Origin: Sulfuricella sp.
Lineage (GTDB): Bacteria > Pseudomonadota > Gammaproteobacteria > Burkholderiales > Sulfuricellaceae
Reading direction: 5' to 3'
Assembly: GCA_041651995.1 (NCBI GenBank)
Contig: JBAZID010000001.1
Location: 62,001-126,000, forward strand
DNA length: 64,000 nt
The stretch's first letter is position 1, and each line of letters begins with the position of its first letter. The notes below the pieces were generated by a model. The model saw only the letters and a program-made list of their open reading frames with translations, did not search any database and was not told the DNA's origin. The translations under genes and the position numbers were made by a program. This document shows positions 53,743 through 63,493 of the stretch, piece after piece.

Positions 53743-54868
53743 ATGCGGCAGCCCCGGCGAGCGGCACTACGCCGTACAGGGCCAGATCGGTTTCCGTTCG
53801 CCGGGAATTCAGCCCAAGCTCAAGCCGGCTCAGCAGATCGGACGGGATCTCGCCCTGCCTGGAAACAGGGACGCCGCGCGGGTGGCAGGCTGAACTATCG
53901 GCAGCCACCCGCGCCCGGAATTGCGCCGTTGCACCGGCGGGAGGGCGCTGCGCGGCCTCATGTCCCCACAGGCTGAGCATCCCCTGTTCTTCCTGCAGCT
54001 GCGGCGCAAACCACAGATAGGGCGCATGCGAGAGAAACGCGCCCCACAAGCTGAAGGTGGATACCGAACAGACCAGCAGATCGGCATTCGCCATGGCCAG
54101 CAAATCGCTGCATACCGAATCCCGCTGGTGAAAACCGGTGACCGGGGAAAAACGCCGGATAAATGGTTCCAGCGCCTCTGGCTGGCCGTCTGTAAAGAGC
54201 TGGAACTGCACCCTGTTTCCGAATTCCCGGCGCAACTGATCGCACACCGCGATGTACCAGTCCAATGGCAGCGAGCGATTGAAGCAGCCGCGATAATCGA
54301 TGTTCTCGTTGGCTGCCTTGAAATCACCTGCCCGGATGTGCACTGCGACCACCAGCCGTCCGGGGTCCAGCCGCATGCGCCAGTCGGTAAGGTTTTCCGC
54401 TGTGCCGCGCGCCGCATACAAGCGGGCAAGAATGAAATCGCGCGCCTCGCGAACGGCCAGAAATCCGCCCCACATGCCGCCCACTTCAAGCGCAAACAAA
54501 CGCTTTTCATTCCATCCAAGACGCTCGGCAAACACCGCAACAGCCTTGCGAAAATCATGCTCCCCGGTTGACAGGTAATCCTGCTCGGTGAAGGTGTAAC
54601 GCGGCAGCGTCTGCAACAGCACACGGTGGCTAATCCAGTCCAGACGCGAGGTGCCGAAATAACGCCAGTATTGCCGCGGGTTCATGCCGAAGGCCGGGGG
54701 TAAGGCGATGCCGCCAATTGCCTGCGCCGCAAGCCAGGCCTTGGCCCATGGATAGAACTCGTTCCCCAACCCAGCCCCACGCCCGGCAACACTCGGCACG
54801 CAGAGCCGAATTCCCGCGGGATGGCCGGCCTGCTGGATCGATGATTGCGGAAGGTCAGCGAGCTGCAT
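53732..54868 (-). CDS. possible fucosyltransferase (GT11-like)
   Basis: The protein has 378 residues and is soluble. The middle segment VVAVHIRAGDFK (His177-Asp182) resembles the HxRRGDY motif that binds GDP-fucose in GT11 enzymes; GLGNEFYPWAKAW at the front and LLAMANADLLVCSVSTFSLWGAFLS later also fit that fold. GDP-fucose genes (gmd, fcl) lie in the same locus, which supports this reading. Identity is too low to be sure by eye. It overlaps its neighbours on both sides by 11-14 bases. Confidence 0.6.
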   Translation of the reverse strand: MQLADLPQSSIQQAGHPAGIRLCVPSVAGRGAGLGNEFYPWAKAWLAAQAIGGIALPPAFGMNPRQYWRYFGTSRLDWISHRVLLQTLPRYTFTEQDYLSTGEHDFRKAVAVFAERLGWNEKRLFALEVGGMWGGFLAVREARDFILARLYAARGTAENLTDWRMRLDPGRLVVAVHIRAGDFKAANENIDYRGCFNRSLPLDWYIAVCDQLRREFGNRVQFQLFTDGQPEALEPFIRRFSPVTGFHQRDSVCSDLLAMANADLLVCSVSTFSLWGAFLSHAPYLWFAPQLQEEQGMLSLWGHEAAQRPPAGATAQFRARVAADSSACHPRGVPVSRQGEIPSDLLSRLELGLNSRRTETDLALYGVVPLAGAAACDC

Positions 54869-56144
54869 GATGGTGAAGCCGGATTTCCATATTGCGCCAC
54901 AGGAATATCAGCAGCCCTGCATTGATGAATCCGGCCAGTAACTGCAATCCGGTAACGGGCTGAAGATTGTTGGTGAAAATCCAGTCGAGCACCGGCGGCA
55001 CCGGTTGCGCAAGCATCCAGGTGCCAAACACCCAGGAAATATAGGCAAAGAACGAGGCAGCCTGTATCGACACGGCCACCGGCCAGTAGCGCGGAATCCA
55101 GACAGCAAGCGCGATGCTGAGTATGTCAGCGGGGAAAAAATAACGGTTGTGCATGTGAGGCAACAGGCTGGGGACGAGGAGCGTTGAGACCAGGGCTGCA
55201 ACCAGCAAGGTCTCGGCATCGAGTTTCCGGGTGCCGGCCGTCCGTCCGCGCATGGCGAACCACAGGCTCGCGGCAGCCGCAATCAAGATCAGCACTTTGC
55301 TTAGCCAGGCCAGATGCTCCTTGGCAAGCAGTTGCCCCCTGACAGCATAATCGAGCAGCATTAACAGGTTTGGAGCCCCATGAGAGTAGGCGGTCTGCGT
55401 TCCAGCCTGGGTGAGGTAAATGGTAAGCACCTCGACCAGCGAACGCCCGGCTGCCAGCGACGGCACGGCAATGACGATGTAAGTCAAGGGGATCAGGGCA
55501 AAGCTCCACCAGCGAATCTCGCCACGCAGCGCCATCAGCAGGATGAACGGCCCCAGCCATGCGGCTTGCAGTTTGATCGCGCAAGCCACGCCAAAAGCAA
55601 GCATGGCCAGCACGGGGCGCTGTGCGAACAATGCCGCCATGCAGGCAAGCAAAAAGCTGGAATACACGATATCCGACTGCCCCCACCACGCAGAATTGAG
55701 CAGCACGGTAGGCGCAAAAAGCACGGCCCCATAAGCCAGCAGGGGAATATTCCCCTGTGGCCAGCGCATGCGGGCAATCAGGAACATGATGCCGGCCGTG
55801 ATGTAATCGAACAGGATGGAAACCGACTTGATGACCACCTTGCCATCGGTTCCCGCAGGGAATAGTGCATCGGCCAGGCCGAGGGTGTAGCTGTAGAAAG
55901 GGGTGTAACCGTAACGCGAGAAAGGAGTCGCGATCGCCGCCCAGAATCCCTGGGTACGGATGCTTTCCAGCCAGGGCAGAAAATGGTCGATGAGATCGAG
56001 GTTATTGCCTGGAAGCATGGCCAGGCGCGGCAAGAATGCCAGCAAGGACAGGATGACCAGTCCGGCAATCTGCCAGCGCACCGCCTGGCTGCGCGGGTTG
56101 GCCTGCAATCCAGGATTGCCGGCAGTGTTGATGTCATTCGTCAT
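54855..56144 (-). CDS. multi-pass membrane glycosyltransferase (GT87/GT39-like)
   Basis: The protein has 429 residues with about ten membrane helices. The first periplasmic loop carries NLDLIDHFLPWLESI, and later YGYTPFYSYTLGL and LNSAWWGQSDIVYSSFLL, typical of lipid-sugar-dependent mannosyl-type transferases. Its GC-C fold uses polyprenyl-phosphate sugars, so it may decorate the repeat unit outside the membrane. Its ATGA start overlaps the stop of the preceding glycosyltransferase. Confidence 0.85.
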   Translation of the reverse strand: MTNDINTAGNPGLQANPRSQAVRWQIAGLVILSLLAFLPRLAMLPGNNLDLIDHFLPWLESIRTQGFWAAIATPFSRYGYTPFYSYTLGLADALFPAGTDGKVVIKSVSILFDYITAGIMFLIARMRWPQGNIPLLAYGAVLFAPTVLLNSAWWGQSDIVYSSFLLACMAALFAQRPVLAMLAFGVACAIKLQAAWLGPFILLMALRGEIRWWSFALIPLTYIVIAVPSLAAGRSLVEVLTIYLTQAGTQTAYSHGAPNLLMLLDYAVRGQLLAKEHLAWLSKVLILIAAAASLWFAMRGRTAGTRKLDAETLLVAALVSTLLVPSLLPHMHNRYFFPADILSIALAVWIPRYWPVAVSIQAASFFAYISWVFGTWMLAQPVPPVLDWIFTNNLQPVTGLQLLAGFINAGLLIFLWRNMEIRLHHHAAR

Positions 56145-57274
56145 GCTTCGCTCCCATGCGCGGGCGCCGCGCCAGCAGCCCCTGCCATCACTCGTGAATA
56201 GAGGTCGCTGTAGGCAAGCACTCCCCTTTTTGCCCCGAAAGCCTGATGTATGGCGGCACTGCGAGCGGCACGCCCGGCTTCCAGGCCCGCGCCCTTTTGC
56301 AGCAGAGGCTGTAACGCTGCGGCGATGCCGTCCGCGCTAGGTTCGCAGTAGTGAATATCTTCAAGGTACTGGCGAAAATCAACCAGGCCGGGCACTTCCG
56401 TCAGCAGCGCAGGCAAACCCACCGCAATGGCTTCCAGCGTTGCAATTCCCAGCCCTTCAAATTGCGACGGCATCACATACAGGTCAGCGGCATGCAGGAC
56501 AGGACGCACATCGTCCACCGCGCCGATAAACTGGATGCGGTCGCTCACGCCCAGTTTTTTTGCCAATGCGCGTTCGGGCTCCCCCGGTTCTTCCAGCCCG
56601 ACATGCAGATATCGCCAGTGAAATTCCGTACAGCGTGCCAGGGCCTCGATTAGCGCGGTGTGGTTCTTGACCACCGAGCAATTGCCCACGCTCACCATCA
56701 CGTATTCGCCGTCACGAACACCGAACGCGGCGCGCGCCGCCGTGCGTTCTTCTGGCGTGACCGGATGAAAATGCGTGCTGTCGAACCAGTTCGGGATAAG
56801 TAGCGGCGATGTGCCGTACAAGCTGCGCTCGGTCTGCTCCACCCCGGGGGCGATGGCGATGAAACTCACCCCCAGCCTCTCCGCCAGCCGCCGCTCCATC
56901 CCGCGCCGCACGCGCAAGAATCCGCCAAAATTGAAGTTGTTGTGCACTGTGCGGACCAGTCTTCCAGGCCCTGCCATGCGCGTAGCCAGCACGTAACCGA
57001 TGAACCCGCGTTCGGCATGCAGGTGTATCAGATCAAAACCGGAGCGCTTGGCGAAGCGCGCCACAGCCATAAAGAACGCTGGCGAACGGGCAAACGGAAT
57101 ATGGTGTGTACGGTAGCCCGCCGCTTCCAGCACGGTTGCATATGGGCCTATTGAATCGCCTGTAGCCAGCAACTCGCATTCGACACCGTTTTCCCGAAAT
57201 AGCGGAGCGGCGATACGCAACATAATCTCGGCGCCGGAAGGCCGCAGCTCATTGAGCACATGCAGAACTTTCAC
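56141..57274 (-). CDS. GT4-family glycosyltransferase
   Basis: The protein has 377 residues from a GTG start. GT-B motifs are KVLHVLNELRPSGAEIML, DLIHLHAERGFIGYVLA, LLIPNWFDSTHF, VSVGNCSVVKNHTALIEAL and VMPSQFEGLGIATLEAIAVGLP. Its start overlaps the stop of the upstream transferase (GTGA), and its own stop overlaps the next start, so three transferases are translated as a block. Confidence 0.92.
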   Translation of the reverse strand: MKVLHVLNELRPSGAEIMLRIAAPLFRENGVECELLATGDSIGPYATVLEAAGYRTHHIPFARSPAFFMAVARFAKRSGFDLIHLHAERGFIGYVLATRMAGPGRLVRTVHNNFNFGGFLRVRRGMERRLAERLGVSFIAIAPGVEQTERSLYGTSPLLIPNWFDSTHFHPVTPEERTAARAAFGVRDGEYVMVSVGNCSVVKNHTALIEALARCTEFHWRYLHVGLEEPGEPERALAKKLGVSDRIQFIGAVDDVRPVLHAADLYVMPSQFEGLGIATLEAIAVGLPALLTEVPGLVDFRQYLEDIHYCEPSADGIAAALQPLLQKGAGLEAGRAARSAAIHQAFGAKRGVLAYSDLYSRVMAGAAGAAPAHGSEA

Positions 57275-58527
57275 GCGGTCACCTCATCGGGCGATTCTGC
57301 TGGCACGACGCCAGCCCCTGCCAACACTTGGCGATAGTGTTCGAGATAGGACTGAGCGACCGCAGAAGAGGAAAAATGCATGCTGGCTCGGGCACGTCCT
57401 TGAGTGGAATAGCTCGCATACAGTGCGGGATCGGCCAGGATTTCCAACAGCGCTTCCGCTATTTCTTCGGGCGACCGGACATCCACCAAGGTGCCTCCGC
57501 CATTTTCGGCACCCAATACCCAAGGCACCGCGCCGCTATTTTGACCCGCAACAACAGGCAAACCCAGCCCCATCGCTTCGGCTATCGTCATGCCGAAGGA
57601 TTCTTCCAGGGCGGGGTGCAGCAGGATATCCATTTCGGCCAGTTCACGCATCGTCTGAGCATAAGGTGTCCAGCCGTGGAAGACGAACGCCTCTTCCATG
57701 TGATGCTCAACCGCCCATGACCAGGCACGTTCATCCGGCCCAAAACCGGGGCCGTAAAGGTGCATTTTTGCGCCCGGATATTCATCACAAACGCGCTTCA
57801 TTGCGAGCATGCCGGGTTCCGGGTTTTTTATCGACGTCCACCCATTCAGCAGCATGGCAATCTGGGGCAGACGGGTCACAAAATCTGGCGCGGAACGGGG
57901 ATGACCCGCCTCTAACACCGCATCGGGGAGTGGATTCGGCACGACACTGAGAGAGGCACCTGTCATGCCACGCAGCGCACCAACCAGGTAAGGCGAGACT
58001 ACTGTCGCGTGTTGAGTTCGGCGGAGTACAGACTTCGCCATTAAAAGCCGGCCCACCCGATAGAGGTCGCGCTGCATGTTCAGAATGGCCCAGGGGGAAT
58101 CATGGCAAGTCAGCAAACACGGCAAACCTGTATCCAGTGCTGCCGCGCCAAACTCATAACTCCAATGCGCATGGACAACGTCCGGGCGTTCTTCGAGGAT
58201 GGCATCTGTCAACGCATGGCGCTCAAGCGCGAAGAAATCCAGCATCCGCCCCCTTGCGCCCCGATCCGGACGCAAGCTGTGGCGCCTCCGCGGCACATAG
58301 TGCACTGTGAATTGATGACCTCGTGCAATCACGCGGTTCTGTCGACGGGGTTCCAATGCCGGATCAGTCGTAAACGCTACGACCTCATGGCCGCTCCGGA
58401 TCAGCGCTTCGATCAGTGTGACCAGCAGTGATGCGCCTTTCATCTCACGAGGAAGATGGCTTGTATCACCGTCAAGCAAATGCTCGATGTCGGGAGTGCC
58501 CAGTGGTCCAACTATCCCTATGCGCAT
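57271..58527 (-). CDS. GT4-family glycosyltransferase
   Basis: The protein has about 418 residues from the ATG at 58527, where the GT-B fold begins (MRIGIVGPLGTPDIEHLL). The acceptor part has DVVHAHWSYEFGAAAL; the donor part has FVFHGWTPYAQTMRELAEMDILLHPALEESFGMTIAEAMGLGLPVV. No clear ribosome site is seen; in-frame starts further upstream (58548, 58584, 58635) would add a hydrophobic stretch that does not belong to the fold. Confidence 0.88.
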   Translation of the reverse strand: MRIGIVGPLGTPDIEHLLDGDTSHLPREMKGASLLVTLIEALIRSGHEVVAFTTDPALEPRRQNRVIARGHQFTVHYVPRRRHSLRPDRGARGRMLDFFALERHALTDAILEERPDVVHAHWSYEFGAAALDTGLPCLLTCHDSPWAILNMQRDLYRVGRLLMAKSVLRRTQHATVVSPYLVGALRGMTGASLSVVPNPLPDAVLEAGHPRSAPDFVTRLPQIAMLLNGWTSIKNPEPGMLAMKRVCDEYPGAKMHLYGPGFGPDERAWSWAVEHHMEEAFVFHGWTPYAQTMRELAEMDILLHPALEESFGMTIAEAMGLGLPVVAGQNSGAVPWVLGAENGGGTLVDVRSPEEIAEALLEILADPALYASYSTQGRARASMHFSSSAVAQSYLEHYRQVLAGAGVVPAESPDEVTA

Positions 58528-58791
58528 AAGTTTCTGACTATCGACCATATCTTGGCCGGGGTTGAAACTGAAGTTCGTGATCATCGCCAGCGCGGCCCAG
58601 AGCAGGACTGATAACGATTTGCCGACGAGGCTCATGCGGAGTGCGACCTATCGACGGATTAGAGAACAGCCCTCCGATCATTCGACAAACTAGCGACTCA
58701 AGACAAACAAAGGGTGGGTGGTAGGCTGCGCTCCCCCCTCTAGTCGCCATGTAACCCGAGGTTTTTCCAGCAAGCACTACAGGAGACTCTT

Positions 58792-59580
58792 CTAGCCACA
58801 TTCCGCCAACCCCAATTCCAAGGCAACCTTGATCTTTGAGCTTTCTTTCGGGATAAAAATCTTGTTGGGCGATAGAGTGCCATTCGGATAACTTGCCTGG
58901 AAAACAGCATAACCATCGAGCTCCACATTAAAATTGGCAATAGAGACTTCTGCCTGAATAACAGGCCGATAAGTCTCAATAATATGGCGCGCTCCTTCAA
59001 TGATTTCTTGTTCTGCTCCTTCCGCATCGATTTTGATGTAATCGCATCGTGCCAGCCCCTCCATTACAAACAGGTCATCTAGACTTACTTTCAAAACCGA
59101 GAATGTCGAAGCGTATTGATCGCGTTTGACGAGACTAAATGAGTTGGGCTTTCCAAAATTTGTCCAGAATGAATCGGGGGCGGTTCTACCCGCCGCACAC
59201 AGACCTCTTTGCCGAACATTGGCGAACCCATTTAATTTGACGTTGTAGGACAAATCCGCGAGCATTTCTGGAAATGGCTCTAGTGACAATACGGTCCCGC
59301 CCGGCCCACTAGCTTTGGCAGCCTTGAGTGTATAGATGCCAGTATTTGCGCCCACATCCACAAAAACATCGTCTTTATTGACGAAGCTGTTTAGAAATCC
59401 AAATTCCGGTTCGACGGTTTCTCGTGAAATGTAAATCCCTCTGCCACCATAACCCTTAATATTCCGTCCCGTTACCATAAGCCCATCCGGGAAGCGAGTT
59501 TGAATGCGCATTCCTCTAGGCGTCAGCGCGACTCGTGCCATCCTAATCACCTTGGCAATTTGACCACCGAAATTCGACAT
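58792..59580 (-). CDS. FkbM-family methyltransferase
   Basis: The protein has 262 residues. FkbM motifs are VFVDVGANTGIYTLKAAKA, SLEPFPEMLADLSYNVKLNG and CDYIKIDAEGAEQEIIEGA. It likely O-methylates a sugar of the polymer. The gene is plainly richer in A and T than its neighbours and is separated by gaps of about 140-265 bases on both sides, suggesting a later insertion into the locus. Confidence 0.9.
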   Translation of the reverse strand: MSNFGGQIAKVIRMARVALTPRGMRIQTRFPDGLMVTGRNIKGYGGRGIYISRETVEPEFGFLNSFVNKDDVFVDVGANTGIYTLKAAKASGPGGTVLSLEPFPEMLADLSYNVKLNGFANVRQRGLCAAGRTAPDSFWTNFGKPNSFSLVKRDQYASTFSVLKVSLDDLFVMEGLARCDYIKIDAEGAEQEIIEGARHIIETYRPVIQAEVSIANFNVELDGYAVFQASYPNGTLSPNKIFIPKESSKIKVALELGLAECG

Positions 59581-59721
59581 GAAAACCTCTTTCTTTGGTT
59601 GAAATTAAATTAGTTCTTCAAGAGTCTTGGCATGTCATCCTCATGCAAAGACTCATATAGCCGAAGTTGAAGTCGAACGTTTCGATGAACGAACATCGCC
59701 GGCATGGCGTGTCGGTCGTGG

Positions 59722-60705
59722 TCATTTGTTTGCGTCGATGAAATCCTGATACGCCACCGCCAGGCCGTTTTGCATGGTGGTGCTGTCCTTCCAGCCCATG
59801 GCATTCAAACGCCCCACGTCCATCAGCTTGCGCGGAGTGCCGTCGGGCTTGGTGCTGTCGAAGACGATCTCGCCATCAAAGCCGACCACGTTTTTGATCG
59901 TTTTGGCCAGTTCGTGAATGGTGAGATCGTGACCCACACCAATATTGACCAGCGGCGGCATGAAGATGCCAGTGGCCGCTTCGTCACTGCCGAGCAAGGT
60001 GCTGAATTTCTCATCCGGCAGGCCCATCAAGTAAACACAGGCATCGGCCATGTCTTCGCTGTACATGAATTCGCGCCTGGGCGTACCGCTGCCCCAGACG
60101 GTCACGGTTGGCTGGTTGTTGACCTTGGCTTCATGAAACTTGCGGATCAGCGCGGGGATAACGTGGGAATTTTCCGGATGGTAGTTGTCGCCAGGGCCAT
60201 ACAAGTTGGTGGGCATGACGGCCAGGTATTGGGTGCCATATTGCCGGTTATAGCTCCAGCACATTTCGATGCCCGCAATCTTGGCCAGGGCGTAGGGCCG
60301 GTTGGTCGGTTCCAGCGGGCCGGTGAGGAGGTATTCCTCCTTCATGGGCTGGGGTGCGAGTTTTGGATAGATGCAGGACGAGCCAAGGAACATCAGGCGC
60401 TTGACACCATTCAGATAGGCGGCATGAATGATGTTGGTCTGAATGGCCAGGTTCTGATAGATAAAATCGGCCGGGTAGGTGTTGTTGGCATGAATGCCGC
60501 CGACCTTGGCTGCGGCCAGAAAGACGTAGTCGGGTTTTTCCTGCGCGAAGAAGGCCTCCGTCGCGGCCTGGTTGGTCAGGTCGAGTTCGGCATGGGTTCG
60601 GGTTAGCAGGTTGGCATACCCTTCCGCATTCAGACGGCGAATAAGGCCAGAGCCAACTAAACCCCGGTGACCGGCGATGTAGATTTTATCCTGCGGTTTC
60701 ATCAA
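59722..60705 (-). CDS. fcl: GDP-L-fucose synthase
   Basis: The protein has 327 residues. It shows [14 protein letters not shown] near the front, [21 protein letters not shown], the catalytic YALAKIAG, and [14 protein letters not shown]. It converts GDP-4-keto-6-deoxymannose to GDP-L-fucose. It lies seven bases after gmd, completing the pathway from ManC. Confidence 0.96.
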   Translation of the reverse strand: MMKPQDKIYIAGHRGLVGSGLIRRLNAEGYANLLTRTHAELDLTNQAATEAFFAQEKPDYVFLAAAKVGGIHANNTYPADFIYQNLAIQTNIIHAAYLNGVKRLMFLGSSCIYPKLAPQPMKEEYLLTGPLEPTNRPYALAKIAGIEMCWSYNRQYGTQYLAVMPTNLYGPGDNYHPENSHVIPALIRKFHEAKVNNQPTVTVWGSGTPRREFMYSEDMADACVYLMGLPDEKFSTLLGSDEAATGIFMPPLVNIGVGHDLTIHELAKTIKNVVGFDGEIVFDSTKPDGTPRKLMDVGRLNAMGWKDSTTMQNGLAVAYQDFIDANK

Positions 60706-60712
60706 CAGATCC

Positions 60713-61834
60713 TTACTCGTGGCAATTCAGGACAGAATAGCCGTTCTTCTTGACCAGTTCATCCCGCTCGGCGGCTTTCAGGTCTTCGCGCACCATTTCG
60801 GCCACCAGTTCATCGAAGGTGACTTTGGGGGTCCAGCCAAGTTTTTCCTTGGCCTTGGTGGGGTCGCCGAGCAGGGTTTCAACCTCGGTGGGGCGGAAGT
60901 AGCGCGGATCGACGGCGACGACAGGTGAGGGGTGAGGGGTGAGGGGTGAGGGGTGAAAATCGGCGCGGTTTTCCCAGTAGCCTTTTTCATCCACTCCTTC
61001 GCCTTCCCAGCGGATCTGCATGCCCAGTTCCTTGGCGGCGGCATTGACGAAATCGCGCACGCTGTATTGCACGCCGGTGGCAATGACGAAGTCTTCCGGC
61101 TTGTCCTGTTGCAGCATGAGCCACTGCATTTCGACGTAGTCCTTGGCGTGGCCCCAGTCGCGCTTGGCGTCCAGGTTGCCGAGATAGAGCGCATCCTGCA
61201 GGCCGAGTTTGATGCGCGCCAGGGCGCGGGTGATTTTGCGGGTGACGAAGGTTTCACCCCGGACCGGGGATTCGTGGTTAAACAGGATGCCGTTGCAGGC
61301 ATACATGCCGTAGGCTTCGCGATAGTTGACGGTGATCCAGTAGGCGTAGAGCTTGGCGACCGCGTAGGGGGAGCGGGGATAGAACGGGGTGGTTTCCTTT
61401 TGCGGGGTTTCCTGCACCAGGCCGTAGAGTTCGGAGGTGGAGGCCTGATAGAAGCGGGTCTTTTTCTCCAGGCCGAGGATACGGACCGCTTCGAGCACGC
61501 GCAGGGTGCCCAGGGCGTCGGAGTTGGCGGTGTATTCGGGCTCTTCGAACGATACCGCGACATGGCTTTGCGCGGCCAGGTTGTAGATTTCGTCCGGCTG
61601 GACTTGCTGGATGATGCGGACCAGGCTGCTGGAGTCGGTCATGTCGCCGTGGTGCAGGACGAAGCGGCGGTCTTTTTCGTGCGGATCCTGGTAAAGATGG
61701 TCGATGCGATCCGTATTGAAAAGCGAGGTACGGCGCTTGATGCCGTGAACTTCGTAGCCTTTTTTCAACAGGAATTCTGCCAGGTAGGCACCGTCCTGAC
61801 CGGTGATGCCGGTGATAAGCGCAATTTTTTTCAT
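60713..61834 (-). CDS. gmd: GDP-mannose 4,6-dehydratase
   Basis: The protein has 373 residues. It shows [16 protein letters not shown], the typical [37 protein letters not shown], the catalytic [10 protein letters not shown], and [16 protein letters not shown]. It makes the 4-keto intermediate for Fcl. Residues of about 292-306 ([13 protein letters not shown]) come from a heptamer repeat and are not part of the usual enzyme. The core active site is intact, so it is probably functional. Confidence 0.95.
   Translation of the reverse strand: MKKIALITGITGQDGAYLAEFLLKKGYEVHGIKRRTSLFNTDRIDHLYQDPHEKDRRFVLHHGDMTDSSSLVRIIQQVQPDEIYNLAAQSHVAVSFEEPEYTANSDALGTLRVLEAVRILGLEKKTRFYQASTSELYGLVQETPQKETTPFYPRSPYAVAKLYAYWITVNYREAYGMYACNGILFNHESPVRGETFVTRKITRALARIKLGLQDALYLGNLDAKRDWGHAKDYVEMQWLMLQQDKPEDFVIATGVQYSVRDFVNAAAKELGMQIRWEGEGVDEKGYWENRADFHPSPLTPHPSPVVAVDPRYFRPTEVETLLGDPTKAKEKLGWTPKVTFDELVAEMVREDLKAAERDELVKKNGYSVLNCHE
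60924..60956. repeat. heptamer tandem repeat inside gmd
   Basis: GGTGAGG is repeated four times and followed by a partial fifth copy. On the coding strand it encodes a Pro/Ser/Thr/His stretch. Seven is not a multiple of three, so gain or loss of one unit would break the gmd frame. Confidence 0.85.
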
Positions 61835-61856
61835 GATGTGGTTGATGTTGACCAGG

Positions 61857-62549
61857 TTAGGTGGTTGGGGCCGGGTGGCCGATAAGGCGTTGCCTTCCGC
61901 TGGGTGTCAGCGCACCCAGCAACGCCCGGGCGAAATCTTCCTGCATTTTGTAAGCCGCAGTGTCATCGGACTGTATGCTGGATACCCTGAACAACAGGCC
62001 ATCCGGGATTTTTCCGGTAAGACCGTATTTCAGCTGGTTGAGCTTCCACTTCACGCTATTGACCGCGACAGCGTCACCAATCGTGGTCCAATAGGTAATG
62101 GGTTCGATTCTTTGTCCCTGCGTGGCAACCAGCCGTCTGACAGGGATGACACCGCTCCCGGTGGAGAAAGTGGCGGTGCTGTTTTTCAGTATCTCGAAAC
62201 CCTGTGCCGGATAGCATACTTCCGGTTTATGGACCTGCATGGCATTGCTCTGATCGCCACCGTAAGCAATCGACAGCATGATGCGTTCACCACGTGCATT
62301 GGTATAGGTGCGTGACAACGTCTGGTTGTAAATCCTGCTGAGTAGCGCTTCTGTTTCGGGATTGGCCAGCAACGGCATGACGGCTTTGTCTATTGTCCAA
62401 TCCCCGAATTGTTTGGGAATCATTGTTTCCAGGTCGATTGACGGCGCCTTGTCGGCAATACGGGCAGTGGGTTTGAGTGCCATGGCCAGGCCAGCTGCGG
62501 TAAGCATGCAAAGACCGATGATGAAATGCTTGGCGCTAATGGCTTTCAT
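61857..62549 (-). CDS. epsI: EpsI family protein (XrtB-associated)
   Basis: The protein has 230 residues. One N-terminal membrane helix is followed by an exported domain with the EpsI hallmark [15 protein letters not shown] and earlier [11 protein letters not shown]. These proteins occur with exosortases, either fused to them or encoded next door, and are needed for the polymer or sorting system; the biochemical role is not settled. It lies 36 bases after xrtB and 22 bases before gmd. Confidence 0.92.
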   Translation of the reverse strand: MKAISAKHFIIGLCMLTAAGLAMALKPTARIADKAPSIDLETMIPKQFGDWTIDKAVMPLLANPETEALLSRIYNQTLSRTYTNARGERIMLSIAYGGDQSNAMQVHKPEVCYPAQGFEILKNSTATFSTGSGVIPVRRLVATQGQRIEPITYWTTIGDAVAVNSVKWKLNQLKYGLTGKIPDGLLFRVSSIQSDDTAAYKMQEDFARALLGALTPSGRQRLIGHPAPTT

Positions 62550-62585
62550 GAAATGTCATCCAGGATATTAGGCAAGCGCACGGCA

Positions 62586-63488
62586 TTACGGAAGTTTTGA
62601 TGAAGTGCGATTCGGCAGGAAGAACCCGAGCAGTCCATCCAGCGCAAACAGCATCAACAAGGCGAGGATAAACAGCAGAATGCCGGCAAAGCCATGCATG
62701 AAACCCTGCCCTGCCTCGTCCCCGAAATAATAGGTAACCAGCACCAGAATGATGACGCGCACCACATTGGCGACAAAGGCAATTGGCAGGATGGCCGCGA
62801 TCAGGATCAGGCTGCGCATTCTGCTCGACGGAATCAGATAAAGGTATAGCATCCCCAGGGCAGACAGGCTGAACATGGAGTGCAGCCCGGAACAGGCATC
62901 CGCCACCAGCAGCTGGTAATTACCAATGGTCAGCGTTACACCGTTGCGGGCGACGGGATAGCCAAATAAATAGAGAAATTGCTCTGCCAGAACAGAGATG
63001 TACTGTTTGAGCGGGCCGGTTGCTGCATCCACAACAAATCCCGGCAAGGGAATCATGAACAGCAGGAAGAACAGTGCAAACCAGAGTCCCTTGACGGTAC
63101 GCATCCCCTGCGTGATGAGCAGCGCTCCCAGGATAACGGGGATCTGGGAGCCGACCTCAAGCACCAGGACGCTTTGAGAACGCCCCACTGCATAGACCAG
63201 CAAGCCAAAAATCAGCAATACCCAGCCTGATGCCGCATTTACAGGGTCAGCTGAGCGGCCGCCAGCAGCGCTTGACAACAGCATGGAACGTTTCTGCCAG
63301 ATCAGGAACATGACCACGATGAGCACGATTGGACCGTGAGCGTAATCTTCCGAATTCCACAATCCGTTGGCCAGCATCCAGTAGGTTGGGAAATACAAGG
63401 CGACCAGGCCCAGCAATACCGGCCACCATGTTTCGACAATGGCTATTGGAGTGTCCGCTCCGGGTAGCCGGGATGCGATGGTATTCAT
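62586..63488 (-). CDS. xrtB: exosortase B (XrtB/EpsH)
   Basis: The protein has 300 residues with eight or so membrane helices. The transpeptidase-like triad is Cys199 (VADACSGLHSMFSLS), Arg244 (ANVVRVIILVL) and His265 (GFMHGFAGILLF). Length and the ADACSG form match exosortase B. It should process PEP-CTERM proteins, two of which are encoded in this window. It starts five bases after the EpsG-like gene. Confidence 0.95.
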   Translation of the reverse strand: MNTIASRLPGADTPIAIVETWWPVLLGLVALYFPTYWMLANGLWNSEDYAHGPIVLIVVMFLIWQKRSMLLSSAAGGRSADPVNAASGWVLLIFGLLVYAVGRSQSVLVLEVGSQIPVILGALLITQGMRTVKGLWFALFFLLFMIPLPGFVVDAATGPLKQYISVLAEQFLYLFGYPVARNGVTLTIGNYQLLVADACSGLHSMFSLSALGMLYLYLIPSSRMRSLILIAAILPIAFVANVVRVIILVLVTYYFGDEAGQGFMHGFAGILLFILALLMLFALDGLLGFFLPNRTSSKLP

Positions 63489-63493
63489 GTCAT

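Noticed and set aside
59610..59720. Possible short coding remnant between the FkbM gene and fcl
   Set aside because: About 30 codons (MFVHRNVRLQLRLYESL) without a ribosome site or recognised match; too little to call.
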